From Arthrobacter sp. OAP107 (GTDB lineage: Bacteria > Actinomycetota > Actinomycetes > Actinomycetales > Micrococcaceae), in NCBI RefSeq assembly GCF_040546765.1, contig NZ_JBEPOK010000001.1, positions 930,001 to 994,000 on the forward strand: a stretch of DNA of 64,000 nucleotides, written 5' to 3'. The number at the start of each line of letters is the position of its first letter. Position 1 is the stretch's first letter. The position numbers were made by a program, and so were the translations under genes. The notes below the pieces were generated by a model. It was given only the letters and a program-made list of their open reading frames with translations, was not told where the DNA came from and searched no databases. Shown piece after piece: positions 1 to 7,817 of the stretch.

Positions 1-37
1 ACACGGCAGGACTGCGGCAAACCTGAACGTCGGGTTG

Positions 38-1112
38 TTACTGGCCGGGGCTGCAGGCGGGGAGAGCTGCGGGGGCGGGGAGCGACTTGGTGAGCGCGCG
101 GATTCTGGCGATCAGGGCTTTCGTGGCCGGGTCTTTCTCCAAGCGGCCTATTGTGGGCGCTACAGCTGCCTGGAAGGCGGCGATGCCCTGTACCGGCGCC
201 ATGAAGATGGTTCCCCCGCGCTTACAGTATGCTGCTGCCTCGGCCGCGGTAGCCGACATTGATTGTTTGGCCCATTCACGGGTCGCGTCTGCCGCTTCCT
301 GGAGTACTCGGCGTTCCTGGGCCGTCAATCGGGCCAGCCGGTTCTGGCTGATGACCAGAGTGTTGATCTTCGGATAGAGCGCAAGATTGCCGGTTACGGT
401 GGACGGTTTGGGCAGGCCCGCGGCCCGTCCGAAGGACGTCTCGGTCGCACCGACCTCGCCCTTGGCCAGTGCCTGTGTGAAAAGGTTCCCCGGCAAAGGT
501 TTCGGGAGTCGCGCCGAAGGATTGCAAAACTTCGTCGGTGGTTTCCGACGTTGGGGCGCGAACGACCTTGGAATCAAGGTCGCCTGGATCTTCAATGGGG
601 TCGGCGAAGGAAAAGAGAAACCGCTGGCCCTCCGGGAACAGAGCCAGTCCAGCCAGTCCGAGCGGTTTAAGCCCGGCCAGCATCGGGGCAGCGAAGGACG
701 GGGCGACAACCTCTTTCAAAACCTGATCTCCGGTCACCAGGAACGGTGCTGAAAGGGCCCTGAACGTGGCGACTCCTTCGCCTTCCCACGTTCGACTGGG
801 GATCAGTGCCATGTCGACTTCGTCCGCTTCGACGAGCTGGGCCACTGCCTGGTTCCACGCGTCCGTGTCGTCGCCCGCGGCTTTGAGCTGGGTGGCTATC
901 CTCATGCTGCCCCCCGACAAGTCCTGGACTCGCCGGGCGAGTTCTTCAATCTGGGCAGCCCCGGGACGGTTAGCGCTGGTGGCCGTGGCAACGGTGAGCA
1001 CGGTTGCATCATCGGTTGCCGTCTCCGGGTCCTTCGGTGCTCCACACGCTGCGGCGGTCACGATGAGTGCGGCAATGGCTGCTGCGGCCCCGACGCGCCT
1101 GGACGCATTCAT
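38..1112 (-). pseudogene. DctP-like TRAP substrate-binding lipoprotein, broken by a frameshift
   Basis: Lipid-anchored extracellular binding protein of the TRAP/DctP type, which would capture organic acids for a TRAP permease. The N-terminus is a lipoprotein signal ending in TAAAC (Cys about residue 23). The body resembles DctP proteins (segments such as VDMALIPSRTWEGEG and QNRLARLTAQERRVLQEAAD). The frame breaks at a run of four C at 489-492. The upstream part ends in ...PETFAG, and the next frame carries on with NLFTQALAKGEVG to the stop at 38. Removing one base of the run gives a single protein of about 357 residues, the normal family length. No TRAP permease is visible before the window edge. 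The break is either a sequencing error or a young pseudogene. The family call is good, the ligand unknown. Confidence 0.75.
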
Positions 1113-1293
1113 CTTGACCTCTTCCGGTCCACCATCAGCCTCACCAATCGGCTGGCCCGGATGGACTCTACCTAAACAATTTTCATCCCCCCCGGGCACA
1201 CCGAACAAGACGGCGCAGACAACCCGCAGGCAACTCCGGGCTGGCTCTCAGGCGCGGACTGCCGGGCGATACCAAGCACCTTCCGTTTTCAGG

Positions 1294-2748
1294 TCAGGCA
1301 GGGCGGCAGGGAACCATTCCAGGGTTCTCCGCCGGCGGCCCAAACCACTTAAGCAGGTGGCGGAACAGGTCTTCCTGGTCTTCGCCTATCCACGCAACGT
1401 GGCCGTCCGGCCGGAGCAGGACCGCGGGCGCGTCCAGTTCCGCACTGGTATCCGCCACGAGGTCGACCCGGTCCGTCCACCCCGCCGCCGACAGTTTGCC
1501 GGTCTGGTCGAGCAGGAGCCCGCGTCCTTCGCGGGTGAGCTCATAGAGGCGGCCGCGCGACAGCGGGATGTCGCGGAGGCGCCTGCCGAGCAGTGCGGGC
1601 CCTTCACCAAAGTCGTACCGCACCCCGGTCGAACTGATCCGTTCGGCCAGAAACCGGCTGACGTCGTCGAACTCCATCAGCTCCGCCAGCAGGCGGCGCA
1701 CGGCCTGGGGTCCGGGTTCCGGGGAGATCAGTTCGCTCTGGGCGCGGGTGATGGTCAGGACGTCGGCCGCGACCGGGTGGCGCTCGCTGAAGTAGGTGTC
1801 CAGCAGCCCCTCCGGCGCCCAGCCTTTGACCTCGGCGGCGAGCTTCCAGCCGAGGTTGAACGAGTCCTGGATGCCGAGGTTCAGCCCCTGCCCGCCCAGC
1901 GGCGGGTGGACGTGCGCGGCGTCGCCGGCGAGGAACACCCGGCCCGCCCGGTACTGTTCGGCCAGCCGGGTGGCGTCACTGAACCGGGTGATCCAGCGTG
2001 GCGAATGGACGCCGAAGTCGGTGCCGGCGTGGGCGCGCAGCTGCGTCCGGAGTTCCTCCAGGGTGGGCGGGACCGAGCGGTCCTCGGCCACGGACGCCGC
2101 AGGAACGACGGCGCGGAACAGCCCGTTCCCGGCCGGCCCGACGCCGAACCCCCGGTGGGTCTTGCGCACTTCGTTCACGATTGTGGCCAGCTCGTCCGGG
2201 GGAGTGGTCACCGCCATCTCGCTGTGGATCCATTCGGTCGTGGCGGGGTCGCCGGGGAAACCGACGCCGAGCTGCCGGCGCACCAGGCTGCGTCCGCCGT
2301 CGCAGCCGACCAGCCAGCTTGCGCGCAGCCGGGTGCCGTCGGCTTCGACGGTCACCCCGTCGCCGTCCTGCTCGAAGCCCGTCACCTCGCAGCCGCGGCG
2401 GACTTGCGCTCCGAGTTCGACGGCGCGCTCCGCCAGCAGGCGGTCGGTGACAGGCTGCGGGATGCCAAGAATGTAGGCGTGGCCGGTGTCCAGGTCAGCC
2501 GGCAGGGGCTTGTCGATCCCGGCGAAGCGCCCGACGCCGGGATACTGCTGCCCCTCCGCGAGGAACCGGTCCAGCAGGCCGCGCTGGTCCATGATCTCGA
2601 TGCTGCGCGGGTGCAGCCCTAGCGAGCGGACCGCCTGGGTGGGCTCCGCGTCCTTTTCCAGCACGAGCACGTCCACGCCGTGCAGCCGTAGCTCGCTGGC
2701 CAGCATCATGCCCGTCGGGCCGCCGCCGCTAATGATTACGTCAAACAT
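1294..2748 (-). CDS. FAD-dependent aromatic monooxygenase, rifampicin monooxygenase (Rox)-like
   Basis: Class A flavoprotein monooxygenase of 484 residues. The Rossmann motif GGGPTG is at residues 8-13, a GCDGG segment follows in the middle, and the second FAD motif GDAAHVHPPLGGQGLN lies near residue 280. The C-terminal thioredoxin-like part reads LLRPDGHVAWIGED. From memory, the overall shape, especially the FPGDP segment and the tail, matches Rox enzymes that hydroxylate and inactivate rifampicin; other PHBH-fold hydroxylases are possible. The start ATG at 2748 is chosen because the FAD motif follows at once and the upstream extension is not protein-like. A tetR gene is divergent, with a palindromic operator between them, so induction by the substrate or a related aromatic is likely. 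Substrate not proven. Confidence 0.8.
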   Translation of the reverse strand: MFDVIISGGGPTGMMLASELRLHGVDVLVLEKDAEPTQAVRSLGLHPRSIEIMDQRGLLDRFLAEGQQYPGVGRFAGIDKPLPADLDTGHAYILGIPQPVTDRLLAERAVELGAQVRRGCEVTGFEQDGDGVTVEADGTRLRASWLVGCDGGRSLVRRQLGVGFPGDPATTEWIHSEMAVTTPPDELATIVNEVRKTHRGFGVGPAGNGLFRAVVPAASVAEDRSVPPTLEELRTQLRAHAGTDFGVHSPRWITRFSDATRLAEQYRAGRVFLAGDAAHVHPPLGGQGLNLGIQDSFNLGWKLAAEVKGWAPEGLLDTYFSERHPVAADVLTITRAQSELISPEPGPQAVRRLLAELMEFDDVSRFLAERISSTGVRYDFGEGPALLGRRLRDIPLSRGRLYELTREGRGLLLDQTGKLSAAGWTDRVDLVADTSAELDAPAVLLRPDGHVAWIGEDQEDLFRHLLKWFGPPAENPGMVPCRPA

Positions 2749-2853
2749 GTGAGAACCCCAATCCAAAAGTCGCCGCGGCCAACCATTCTGGCGGAGGGGA
2801 GGGGCCTTGCGGCAAGCCCCCCGGCGACCTATATTCTGAAAATGGCAGGGCCG

Positions 2854-2869
2854 GACAGACCCGTCTGTC
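2854..2869. promoter_or_regulatory. Probable TetR operator, perfect inverted repeat
   Basis: GACAGAC-CC-GTCTGTC is a perfect 7+2+7 palindrome in the 154-bp gap between the divergent monooxygenase and tetR genes. It lies directly next to the tetR -35 region, where bound TetR could block both promoters. Size and symmetry fit TetR-family operators. That TetR binds here is inferred from position. Confidence 0.65.
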
Positions 2870-2902
2870 TTGTTTCCCAGCTGTTCGTTGTAATATCCGG
2901 TT
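2870..2902 (+). promoter_or_regulatory. tetR promoter, probable leaderless transcript
   Basis: A TAATAT -10 box at 2891-2896 lies 6 bases before the GTG start at 2903, so transcription should begin at or next to the start codon. A weak -35 (TTGTTT, 2870-2875) sits 15 bp upstream. There is no Shine-Dalgarno sequence, as expected for a leaderless mRNA. Confidence 0.5.
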
Positions 2903-3499
2903 GTGGACACCTCAGAAGGGACCGAGCAGCCAGGGCGCACTGCAGCGGGCAGTCCTGCGGAGAAGATCCTTGCCGTCGCCTACGAACTGTTTGCCCGGCG
3001 CGGGATCCGTGATGTGGGGGTCGACGAGCTGATCCGTGCCTCAGGGGTTGCCAAGGCCACCTTCTACAGGCACTTCCACTCCAAGGACGACGTCGTCCTG
3101 GCCTTCCTCGAGCAGTGGTACCGGGAACGCACGGCCGCGATCGAGGACGCAATCGCCCGGCGCGGAAGCCGCGGCGAGGCGGCCATGCTGACCATCTTCG
3201 ACGTCTTCGACGACTGGTTCCGCCAAGGCGCCGCCCAGGTCAGCTCCTTCCTGCACGTGATGATGGAAATGGGCCCCGACCACCCCCTCGGGAAAGCGAG
3301 CATCCAGTATCTGGAGAAGACCCGGCAACAGATCGCCGACCTCGCAAAAGCCGCCGGTCTCGACAACCCGTACGACTTCGCCTGGTCCATCCACATCCTG
3401 ATCAAGGGAGCCATCGTGGCCGCGGCCGAAGGGGACCCCCGTGCCGCTGCCCGCGCCAAGGACATGGCCACCCTGCTCATGGGCAGCCACCAGAAGTAG
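2903..3499 (+). CDS. TetR/AcrR-family transcriptional regulator
   Basis: One-component repressor of 198 residues. The N-terminal helix-turn-helix (residues about 20-65) carries the signature GVDELIRASGVAKATFYRHFHSKDDV. The rest is an all-helical ligand-binding and dimerisation domain. The GTG start is supported by the -10 box six bases upstream, which implies leaderless translation. It is divergent from the Rox-like monooxygenase with a perfect palindrome between, the usual arrangement for a TetR that controls itself and the neighbouring gene. The ligand is probably the monooxygenase substrate or a related toxic aromatic, by inference only. Confidence 0.85.
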   Translation: MDTSEGTEQPGRTAAGSPAEKILAVAYELFARRGIRDVGVDELIRASGVAKATFYRHFHSKDDVVLAFLEQWYRERTAAIEDAIARRGSRGEAAMLTIFDVFDDWFRQGAAQVSSFLHVMMEMGPDHPLGKASIQYLEKTRQQIADLAKAAGLDNPYDFAWSIHILIKGAIVAAAEGDPRAAARAKDMATLLMGSHQK

Positions 3500-3580
3500 C
3501 CAGGGCTGCGCCACCGCCCATGGTTCGTCCGGGCAGCGGCCTTTTCGTGAAGAAAACACAGATCAGGGATAATCGTCACC

Positions 3581-4225
3581 ATGACCCTCGCTTCGCTCGC
3601 TGCCTTCGCTGGACTGTGCCTTGTGCTGTCCCTTACGCCGGGACCGGACACGTTCCTGGTGCTGCGCATCGCGTTGAACCGGCCCAGCGCCGGGATTGCT
3701 GCTGCGGCGGGCTCCGCGGTTGCCGCCATCGCATGGGCGGCCCTGGTGGGCGTCGGGCTGGCAGCGATCCTGGAACAATCCGCGGAGGTGTTCCGCTGGC
3801 TCAAGATCGCGGGCGGCCTCTACCTGCTGTACCTCGGCATTTCCTCGTTCCTGAAGACCAGGAAGGCCGCCAAAAACGGCATGGAAGCGGACGGCAAAGA
3901 AGGAAGCGCGCTTCGCTACAGCAACCTCGCCGGCCTCGGCGCGGGGGCACTGTCCACGCTGCTCAACCCCAAAGTCGGCCTGTTCTACCTGGCAGTCGTT
4001 CCGCAGTTCATCCCGCAGGGCGGCGACACCATGGGCACCGCGATGATCCTCGGCGCCGTGGAGGCGGTCATCGGTTTCGCCTACCTGGCCGTCGTCGCGC
4101 TCGTCGCTTACAAGGCGATGGGGTGGTTGCGGCGCCCAAAGGTGAGCACCGGCGTCGAACGCGTCAGCAGCGGCATTATTGCCGCCCTTGGTGCCGGCGT
4201 CATCGCCTCCGGCGCGACCAGCTAA
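3581..4225 (+). CDS. LysE/RhtB-family amino-acid exporter
   Basis: Integral membrane exporter of 214 residues with about six hydrophobic segments. Family marks are the N-terminal LTPGPDTFLVLR (residues about 18-29) and the mid-protein LLNPKVGLFYLAVVPQFI. LysE/RhtB proteins export amino acids such as lysine, threonine or homoserine, and the exact substrate cannot be read from sequence. A GATAAT -10 box (3568-3573) ends 7 bases before the ATG, with TCGTGA 17 bp further upstream, so this gene too may be leaderless. The homoserine dehydrogenase locus to the right makes homoserine or threonine an attractive substrate, but that is speculation. Confidence 0.85.
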   Translation: MTLASLAAFAGLCLVLSLTPGPDTFLVLRIALNRPSAGIAAAAGSAVAAIAWAALVGVGLAAILEQSAEVFRWLKIAGGLYLLYLGISSFLKTRKAAKNGMEADGKEGSALRYSNLAGLGAGALSTLLNPKVGLFYLAVVPQFIPQGGDTMGTAMILGAVEAVIGFAYLAVVALVAYKAMGWLRRPKVSTGVERVSSGIIAALGAGVIASGATS

Positions 4226-4285
4226 TCCCTGCCATTTAGAATCATCGGAAGCAGGCTGCCGAGGAAGACGCGACAGCGGCCGCCC

Positions 4286-4443
4286 CTAATGCTTCCTCCG
4301 GTTGCTGTCCGACACTCCGCAGATGGTCACGATATATTCTTCTATTCCAAATCTTTGTGACAGCCGGATTGCCTGGTCTTCCACTTTTGACGTGAGTCGA
4401 GGAGCGTTCCGTCCATGTCGAACATGACGCAGCTGACCTCCAT
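4286..4443 (-). pseudogene. Remnant of a HAD-family hydrolase gene
   Basis: Reading leftward from the ATG at 4443 gives MEVSCVMFDMDGTLLDSR, the unmistakable HAD motif I (DxDGT), but the frame stops after about 33 residues. A shift into the next frame continues with AIRLSQRFGIEEYIVTICG and ends at a stop at 4286. A complete HAD enzyme has 200 or more residues, so most of the gene is gone. No other function is evident in the 4226-4556 gap. Confidence 0.55.
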
Positions 4444-4556
4444 GCGCGTCGGACGGGTTTTTTGCGGAACTATCATTTTTTCTGGGGGCTTTCAGTCTCG
4501 GAACTGGATTTTGCCCGGGGTGCCCGGGACGGATTGCTTTGAAGGGTGAGGATCGA

Positions 4557-5039
4557 GTGAGTCTTGATCGGATAGATCAGCGGATCCTTGCGGAGCTCAC
4601 GAAGAACGCACGCGTGAGTCATGCCGAACTGGCGACGAAAGTCTTGCTCTCACGCAATGCCGTGCGCCAGCGGGTGGACCGGATGGAACGGCAAGGGTAC
4701 ATCCAGGGGTACACCGTGGTGGCCGGCCCGCCCGGACAGGGACCCGTTTCGGCGTTCCTGATGGTCTACAGGAAAGACCGGGTGCGGGGTTCGGACGTTG
4801 TCACCGTCTTGCGGTCGATTCCGGAAGTGGTGCTGTGCGACGTCGTGAGCGGTGACTTTGACCTTCTGGTGAGGCTCGAGGCGCGGTCTTTGGAGCGGGT
4901 CCAGGAGATCTGGGAGCAAATCGCTGCCCTTCCGGGAGTGACGGACACCGTGACGGCCATGACGCTTTCGAGCCTTATCAGGCGCGGCGCCGTGGCCCCC
5001 GCCGGGACCCCTACCGAGGGCGCCGGCGCCACGGAGTAG
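4557..5039 (+). CDS. Lrp/AsnC-family transcriptional regulator
   Basis: DNA-binding regulator of about 160 residues. The N-terminal HTH (LDRIDQRILAELTKNARVSHAELATKVLLSRNAVRQRVDRM, given here only in outline) is followed by a RAM effector domain (VVLCDVVSGDFDLLVRLEA). These proteins sense amino acids. The GTG at 4557 is preferred over the TTG at 4539 because GAAGGGTGAGGA lies just upstream of it as ribosome-binding site. The gene is convergent with the aldehyde dehydrogenase/homoserine dehydrogenase operon, which makes it a candidate regulator of that operon, though its target site was not identified. Confidence 0.85.
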   Translation: MSLDRIDQRILAELTKNARVSHAELATKVLLSRNAVRQRVDRMERQGYIQGYTVVAGPPGQGPVSAFLMVYRKDRVRGSDVVTVLRSIPEVVLCDVVSGDFDLLVRLEARSLERVQEIWEQIAALPGVTDTVTAMTLSSLIRRGAVAPAGTPTEGAGATE

Positions 5040-5060
5040 CTGCTGCCTGGATGCGGGTGG

Positions 5061-6482
5061 TCACGGCTTCGTGTTCCTGATGCAGACAACCTTCGGCTGG
5101 GTCATCTCTTCGTACGCGAAATGGACGCCCTCCCTGCCCATGCTTCCGTATTTGGAACCTCCGAACGGCATGCCATCGAAGCGGTAGTCCGACGAGTCAT
5201 TGATCATGACGCCGCCTGCCTCGATTCGGCGGGCTGCCTCCATGGCGCTGCCCAGGGAGTCCGTGAAAATCCCCGCGTGAAGGCTGAAATCGATGGCGTT
5301 TGCGACTTCGATGGCGTCTTCAAAGGTGTTGAAGGCATGAAGCATGACCACGGGCCCGAACACCTCTTCCTTCCACAGCCTGCTGTCCGCCGGAACCGCC
5401 TCCAGAACGGTCGGCTGAAGCACGTTTCCCTCGGTGACGTTGCCCGCGAGAAGGACGGCACCGGCGTCGATCGCTTCATCCAGCTTGGACCGCAGCTCGC
5501 CCAGCGCAGCAGGGCTGATCATCGGCCCGACGTCTGTCCGCTCGTCCGACGGATCGCCGGCAACCAAACGCGCCGTCGCGGCCAGGAATCGCTCGCGGAA
5601 CTCGGCGTACAACGGCGTGGCCACGAGGATCCGCTGCACCCCCACGCAGTTCTGGCCGGCTGCCCAGAACGCCCCCGAGACGCAGGATTCCACGGCCTCG
5701 TCAAGGTCGGCGTCGTCCAGCACAATGACAGGAGCGTTCCCGCCGAGGTCCATGGACAGCTTCTTCAGGCCAGCCGTACGGGCGATGCTCTCACCGGTGG
5801 AGAACCCGCCGGTGAAGGACACCATGCGTACGTCTCTGGACCTGATGATAGTTTCGGTCACCTGCCGGTCTCCATGGACAACGGTGAGGACTTCGGGCGG
5901 AAGCCCGGCGTCGACGAGGGCGTCCGTGAGCAGTTGGGCTGACAGCGGAGTCAGCGCGGAGGGCTTGAGGACGACGGCGTTTCCTCCTGCGATGGCCGGG
6001 CCCACCTTGTGTGCCACCAGGTTGAGAGGGTCGTTGAAGGGCGTGATCGCCGCAATGATGCCGAGCGGTTCCCGCGAGTACCACCCGGTGCGGTCTTCCG
6101 AGCCTTCGTAAGAGTCAAAGGGGATGACTTCGCCGGCGTTCCTGCGCGCCTCGGCCGCGGACAAACGGAGCGTGTTGACCGCGCGAAGCACTTCCTTCCG
6201 TGCCTGCCGGATGGTCTTTCCGGACTCCGCCACGATCGTCCGGGCAAACTCTTCGCTTCGTTGATCGATGTCCGCCGCGGCGGTGTCAAGGATTTTCCCG
6301 CGTGCGTTGCGGGACAAACCGCGGGCCTTCCGCGCACCGGCCCTGGCCACTTCGAGCACGGCTTCGCCGGCGATGGCATCGGTCAGCTGCACCGCACCGA
6401 CCACCCTGCCGTCGTAGGGGCTTGTCACTTCACGAAACTGCGGCAGCACCGCTTCCGGGGCGCAAAGCGTCGATTCAGACAT
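5061..6482 (-). CDS. NAD(P)-dependent aldehyde dehydrogenase, PhnY/lactaldehyde-dehydrogenase subgroup
   Basis: Aldehyde dehydrogenase of 473 residues. Visible parts are ITPFNDPLNLVAHKVGPAIA (cofactor domain), KPSALTPLSA, FTGG, the catalytic-cysteine region GQNCVGVQR and the tail FGGSKYGSMGREG. This tail and the NDPLN segment are typical of the phosphonoacetaldehyde/lactaldehyde dehydrogenase branch. The usual ELGG glutamate reads DLGG here (SMDLGGNAP), a substitution of the general-base position worth noting. The start overlaps the end of the homoserine dehydrogenase gene by 8 bp, so the two are one operon. By inference it oxidises the aldehyde made by its neighbour: aspartate semialdehyde to aspartate if that enzyme acts on homoserine. 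Confidence 0.85.
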   Translation of the reverse strand: MSESTLCAPEAVLPQFREVTSPYDGRVVGAVQLTDAIAGEAVLEVARAGARKARGLSRNARGKILDTAAADIDQRSEEFARTIVAESGKTIRQARKEVLRAVNTLRLSAAEARRNAGEVIPFDSYEGSEDRTGWYSREPLGIIAAITPFNDPLNLVAHKVGPAIAGGNAVVLKPSALTPLSAQLLTDALVDAGLPPEVLTVVHGDRQVTETIIRSRDVRMVSFTGGFSTGESIARTAGLKKLSMDLGGNAPVIVLDDADLDEAVESCVSGAFWAAGQNCVGVQRILVATPLYAEFRERFLAATARLVAGDPSDERTDVGPMISPAALGELRSKLDEAIDAGAVLLAGNVTEGNVLQPTVLEAVPADSRLWKEEVFGPVVMLHAFNTFEDAIEVANAIDFSLHAGIFTDSLGSAMEAARRIEAGGVMINDSSDYRFDGMPFGGSKYGSMGREGVHFAYEEMTQPKVVCIRNTKP

Positions 6483-7527
6483 GTGCGGCCGCCCCTGTCT
6501 TGGCTGCGTGCATCGCGATGATGTCGGAGAGCAAGGCGTAAGCGGTTTCAACTCGGCCGGCTCCCGGTCCGGAGACGGTGACTGGGCCAAGGAGGTCCGT
6601 GTCGAAGGAGACGGCGTTCGTGGCGCCTGAAATCCCGCAGAGTCCGTGGTCGAGGGGGAGGGCGACGGGCGCTACGCCGGCTGTGACGGTCCCGTCGGGA
6701 TTCCGCCGTGCCGAACCGATGAGCTTCCAGCGCCGTCCGTCCTGCGCCGCATTCCGGATTTCGTCCAGCGTGACGGACGAGATTCCCTTCCGCTGGACGT
6801 CCTGGAGTTCGATGCCCGCGTCGAGAAGTTCGTTGGCCAGGATCAGGACCTTGAGCTGGACGTCGTGGCCTTCGATGTCGGCTGCGGGGTTGGCCTCTGC
6901 GTAGCCGAGTTCCTGTGCTTCTTTGATGGCTGCCTCGAAGCCCAGGCCGGCTTCCATGCGCCCGAGCACGTAGTTGCTGGTGCCGTTGAGGATCCCTTCG
7001 AAGGCGTTCAGCTTGAGGCCGGCAAACATCGTCTTTGCCAAGCGGATCACCGGCGTGCCGCTCATGACGGCTCCCTCGAACTCGAAGTGCGCACCGTTCT
7101 GTTCGGCCAGGGAAGTGAGCTCCGCCCCGCGAAGGGCAACCGGGCCCTTGTTCGTGGTGCAGACGCTCTTGCCGGATTCGAGAGCCCACCGCACGTGCGA
7201 GACTGCAGGCTCGCCGTCGTCGGGGTTGGTGAAGGTGGCTTCGCAGATGATCTCGGCCGTGCACGTGCGGATGACCGACTCATTGTTGGTGTCAGCAGAT
7301 CCGCCGTGGTCGGCGAACGTTTCGTTTCCGCCGCCCAGATTCAGGGCCAGGGAGAGGTCAATGCCTTCGGGCCGGACCAGGGATCCGAGCCGGAGGTCGG
7401 TTATGGCAACGACCCGCAGGCCGAAGCCCAGCTCGGAATGAAGTGCCTCGCCGCGGGCAGCGATCAGTTCCGCCAGGGTCCTGTTGACGCCGCCAAAGCC
7501 GATCAGCGCAATGTCATAGGTGGTCAT
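6475..7527 (-). CDS. Homoserine dehydrogenase-like oxidoreductase, without ACT domain
   Basis: NAD(P)-dependent dehydrogenase of 350 residues. The N-terminal Rossmann fold (IALIGFGGVNR) is followed by the catalytic core marks CTTNKGPVA, GTPVI, LNGTSNYVL and the acidic/lysine segment DIEGHDVQLKVLILANE, all characteristic of homoserine dehydrogenases. The C-terminal ACT domain of biosynthetic actinobacterial enzymes (about 430 residues) is absent, so there is no sign of threonine feedback control. It is first in an operon with an aldehyde dehydrogenase (8-bp overlap) and divergent from an MmuP-like permease. That context suggests catabolic oxidation of homoserine to aspartate semialdehyde rather than biosynthesis. 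Other beta-hydroxy amino acids or alcohols are possible substrates. Confidence 0.85.
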   Translation of the reverse strand: MTTYDIALIGFGGVNRTLAELIAARGEALHSELGFGLRVVAITDLRLGSLVRPEGIDLSLALNLGGGNETFADHGGSADTNNESVIRTCTAEIICEATFTNPDDGEPAVSHVRWALESGKSVCTTNKGPVALRGAELTSLAEQNGAHFEFEGAVMSGTPVIRLAKTMFAGLKLNAFEGILNGTSNYVLGRMEAGLGFEAAIKEAQELGYAEANPAADIEGHDVQLKVLILANELLDAGIELQDVQRKGISSVTLDEIRNAAQDGRRWKLIGSARRNPDGTVTAGVAPVALPLDHGLCGISGATNAVSFDTDLLGPVTVSGPGAGRVETAYALLSDIIAMHAAKTGAAAHV

Positions 7528-7670
7528 GGTGCTCCTTCAGTCAGTTACATCGGTCCTCCAATGGTCACTGGGTTCCATGTCAGCCAGGGCATGTGGTTCC
7601 GACCGAAAAACAGCGCGAATCGACCATCCGCATGCCGGTTCGACATGTAGCTCAAAGACTGCGCCTGTGC

Positions 7671-7684
7671 AACATATGCATGTT
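7671..7684. promoter_or_regulatory. Inverted repeat in the homoserine dehydrogenase/mmuP divergent promoter region
   Basis: AACAT-ATGC-ATGTT is a perfect 5+4+5 palindrome inside an AT-rich patch (about 7665-7700) of the 290-bp gap between the divergent dehydrogenase operon and the permease. It is a candidate operator for one of the adjacent IclR regulators or the AsnC regulator. Which one is unknown. Confidence 0.4.
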
Positions 7685-7817
7685 TAAATGTTTTTAATGC
7701 CCGCTTCGTGTTACCTTCGTCACTACCCCGTTCGCAGCCCGGCCATCCGGTGGCCCCGCTGCCCAATGCATCAAGCCCATTGCTCACCTGAGCTGACCCG
7801 CCCAACTGGGAGACACT

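Noticed and set aside
35..1208. Several other open frames on both strands over the DctP gene
   Set aside because: They overlap a well-supported gene, have no family motifs and show typical high-GC shadow composition (Arg, Pro and Gly rich).
766..2622. A 618-residue forward frame opposite the monooxygenase
   Set aside because: It is antisense to a protein with clear FAD motifs and has no recognisable domain, so it is a GC-bias artefact.
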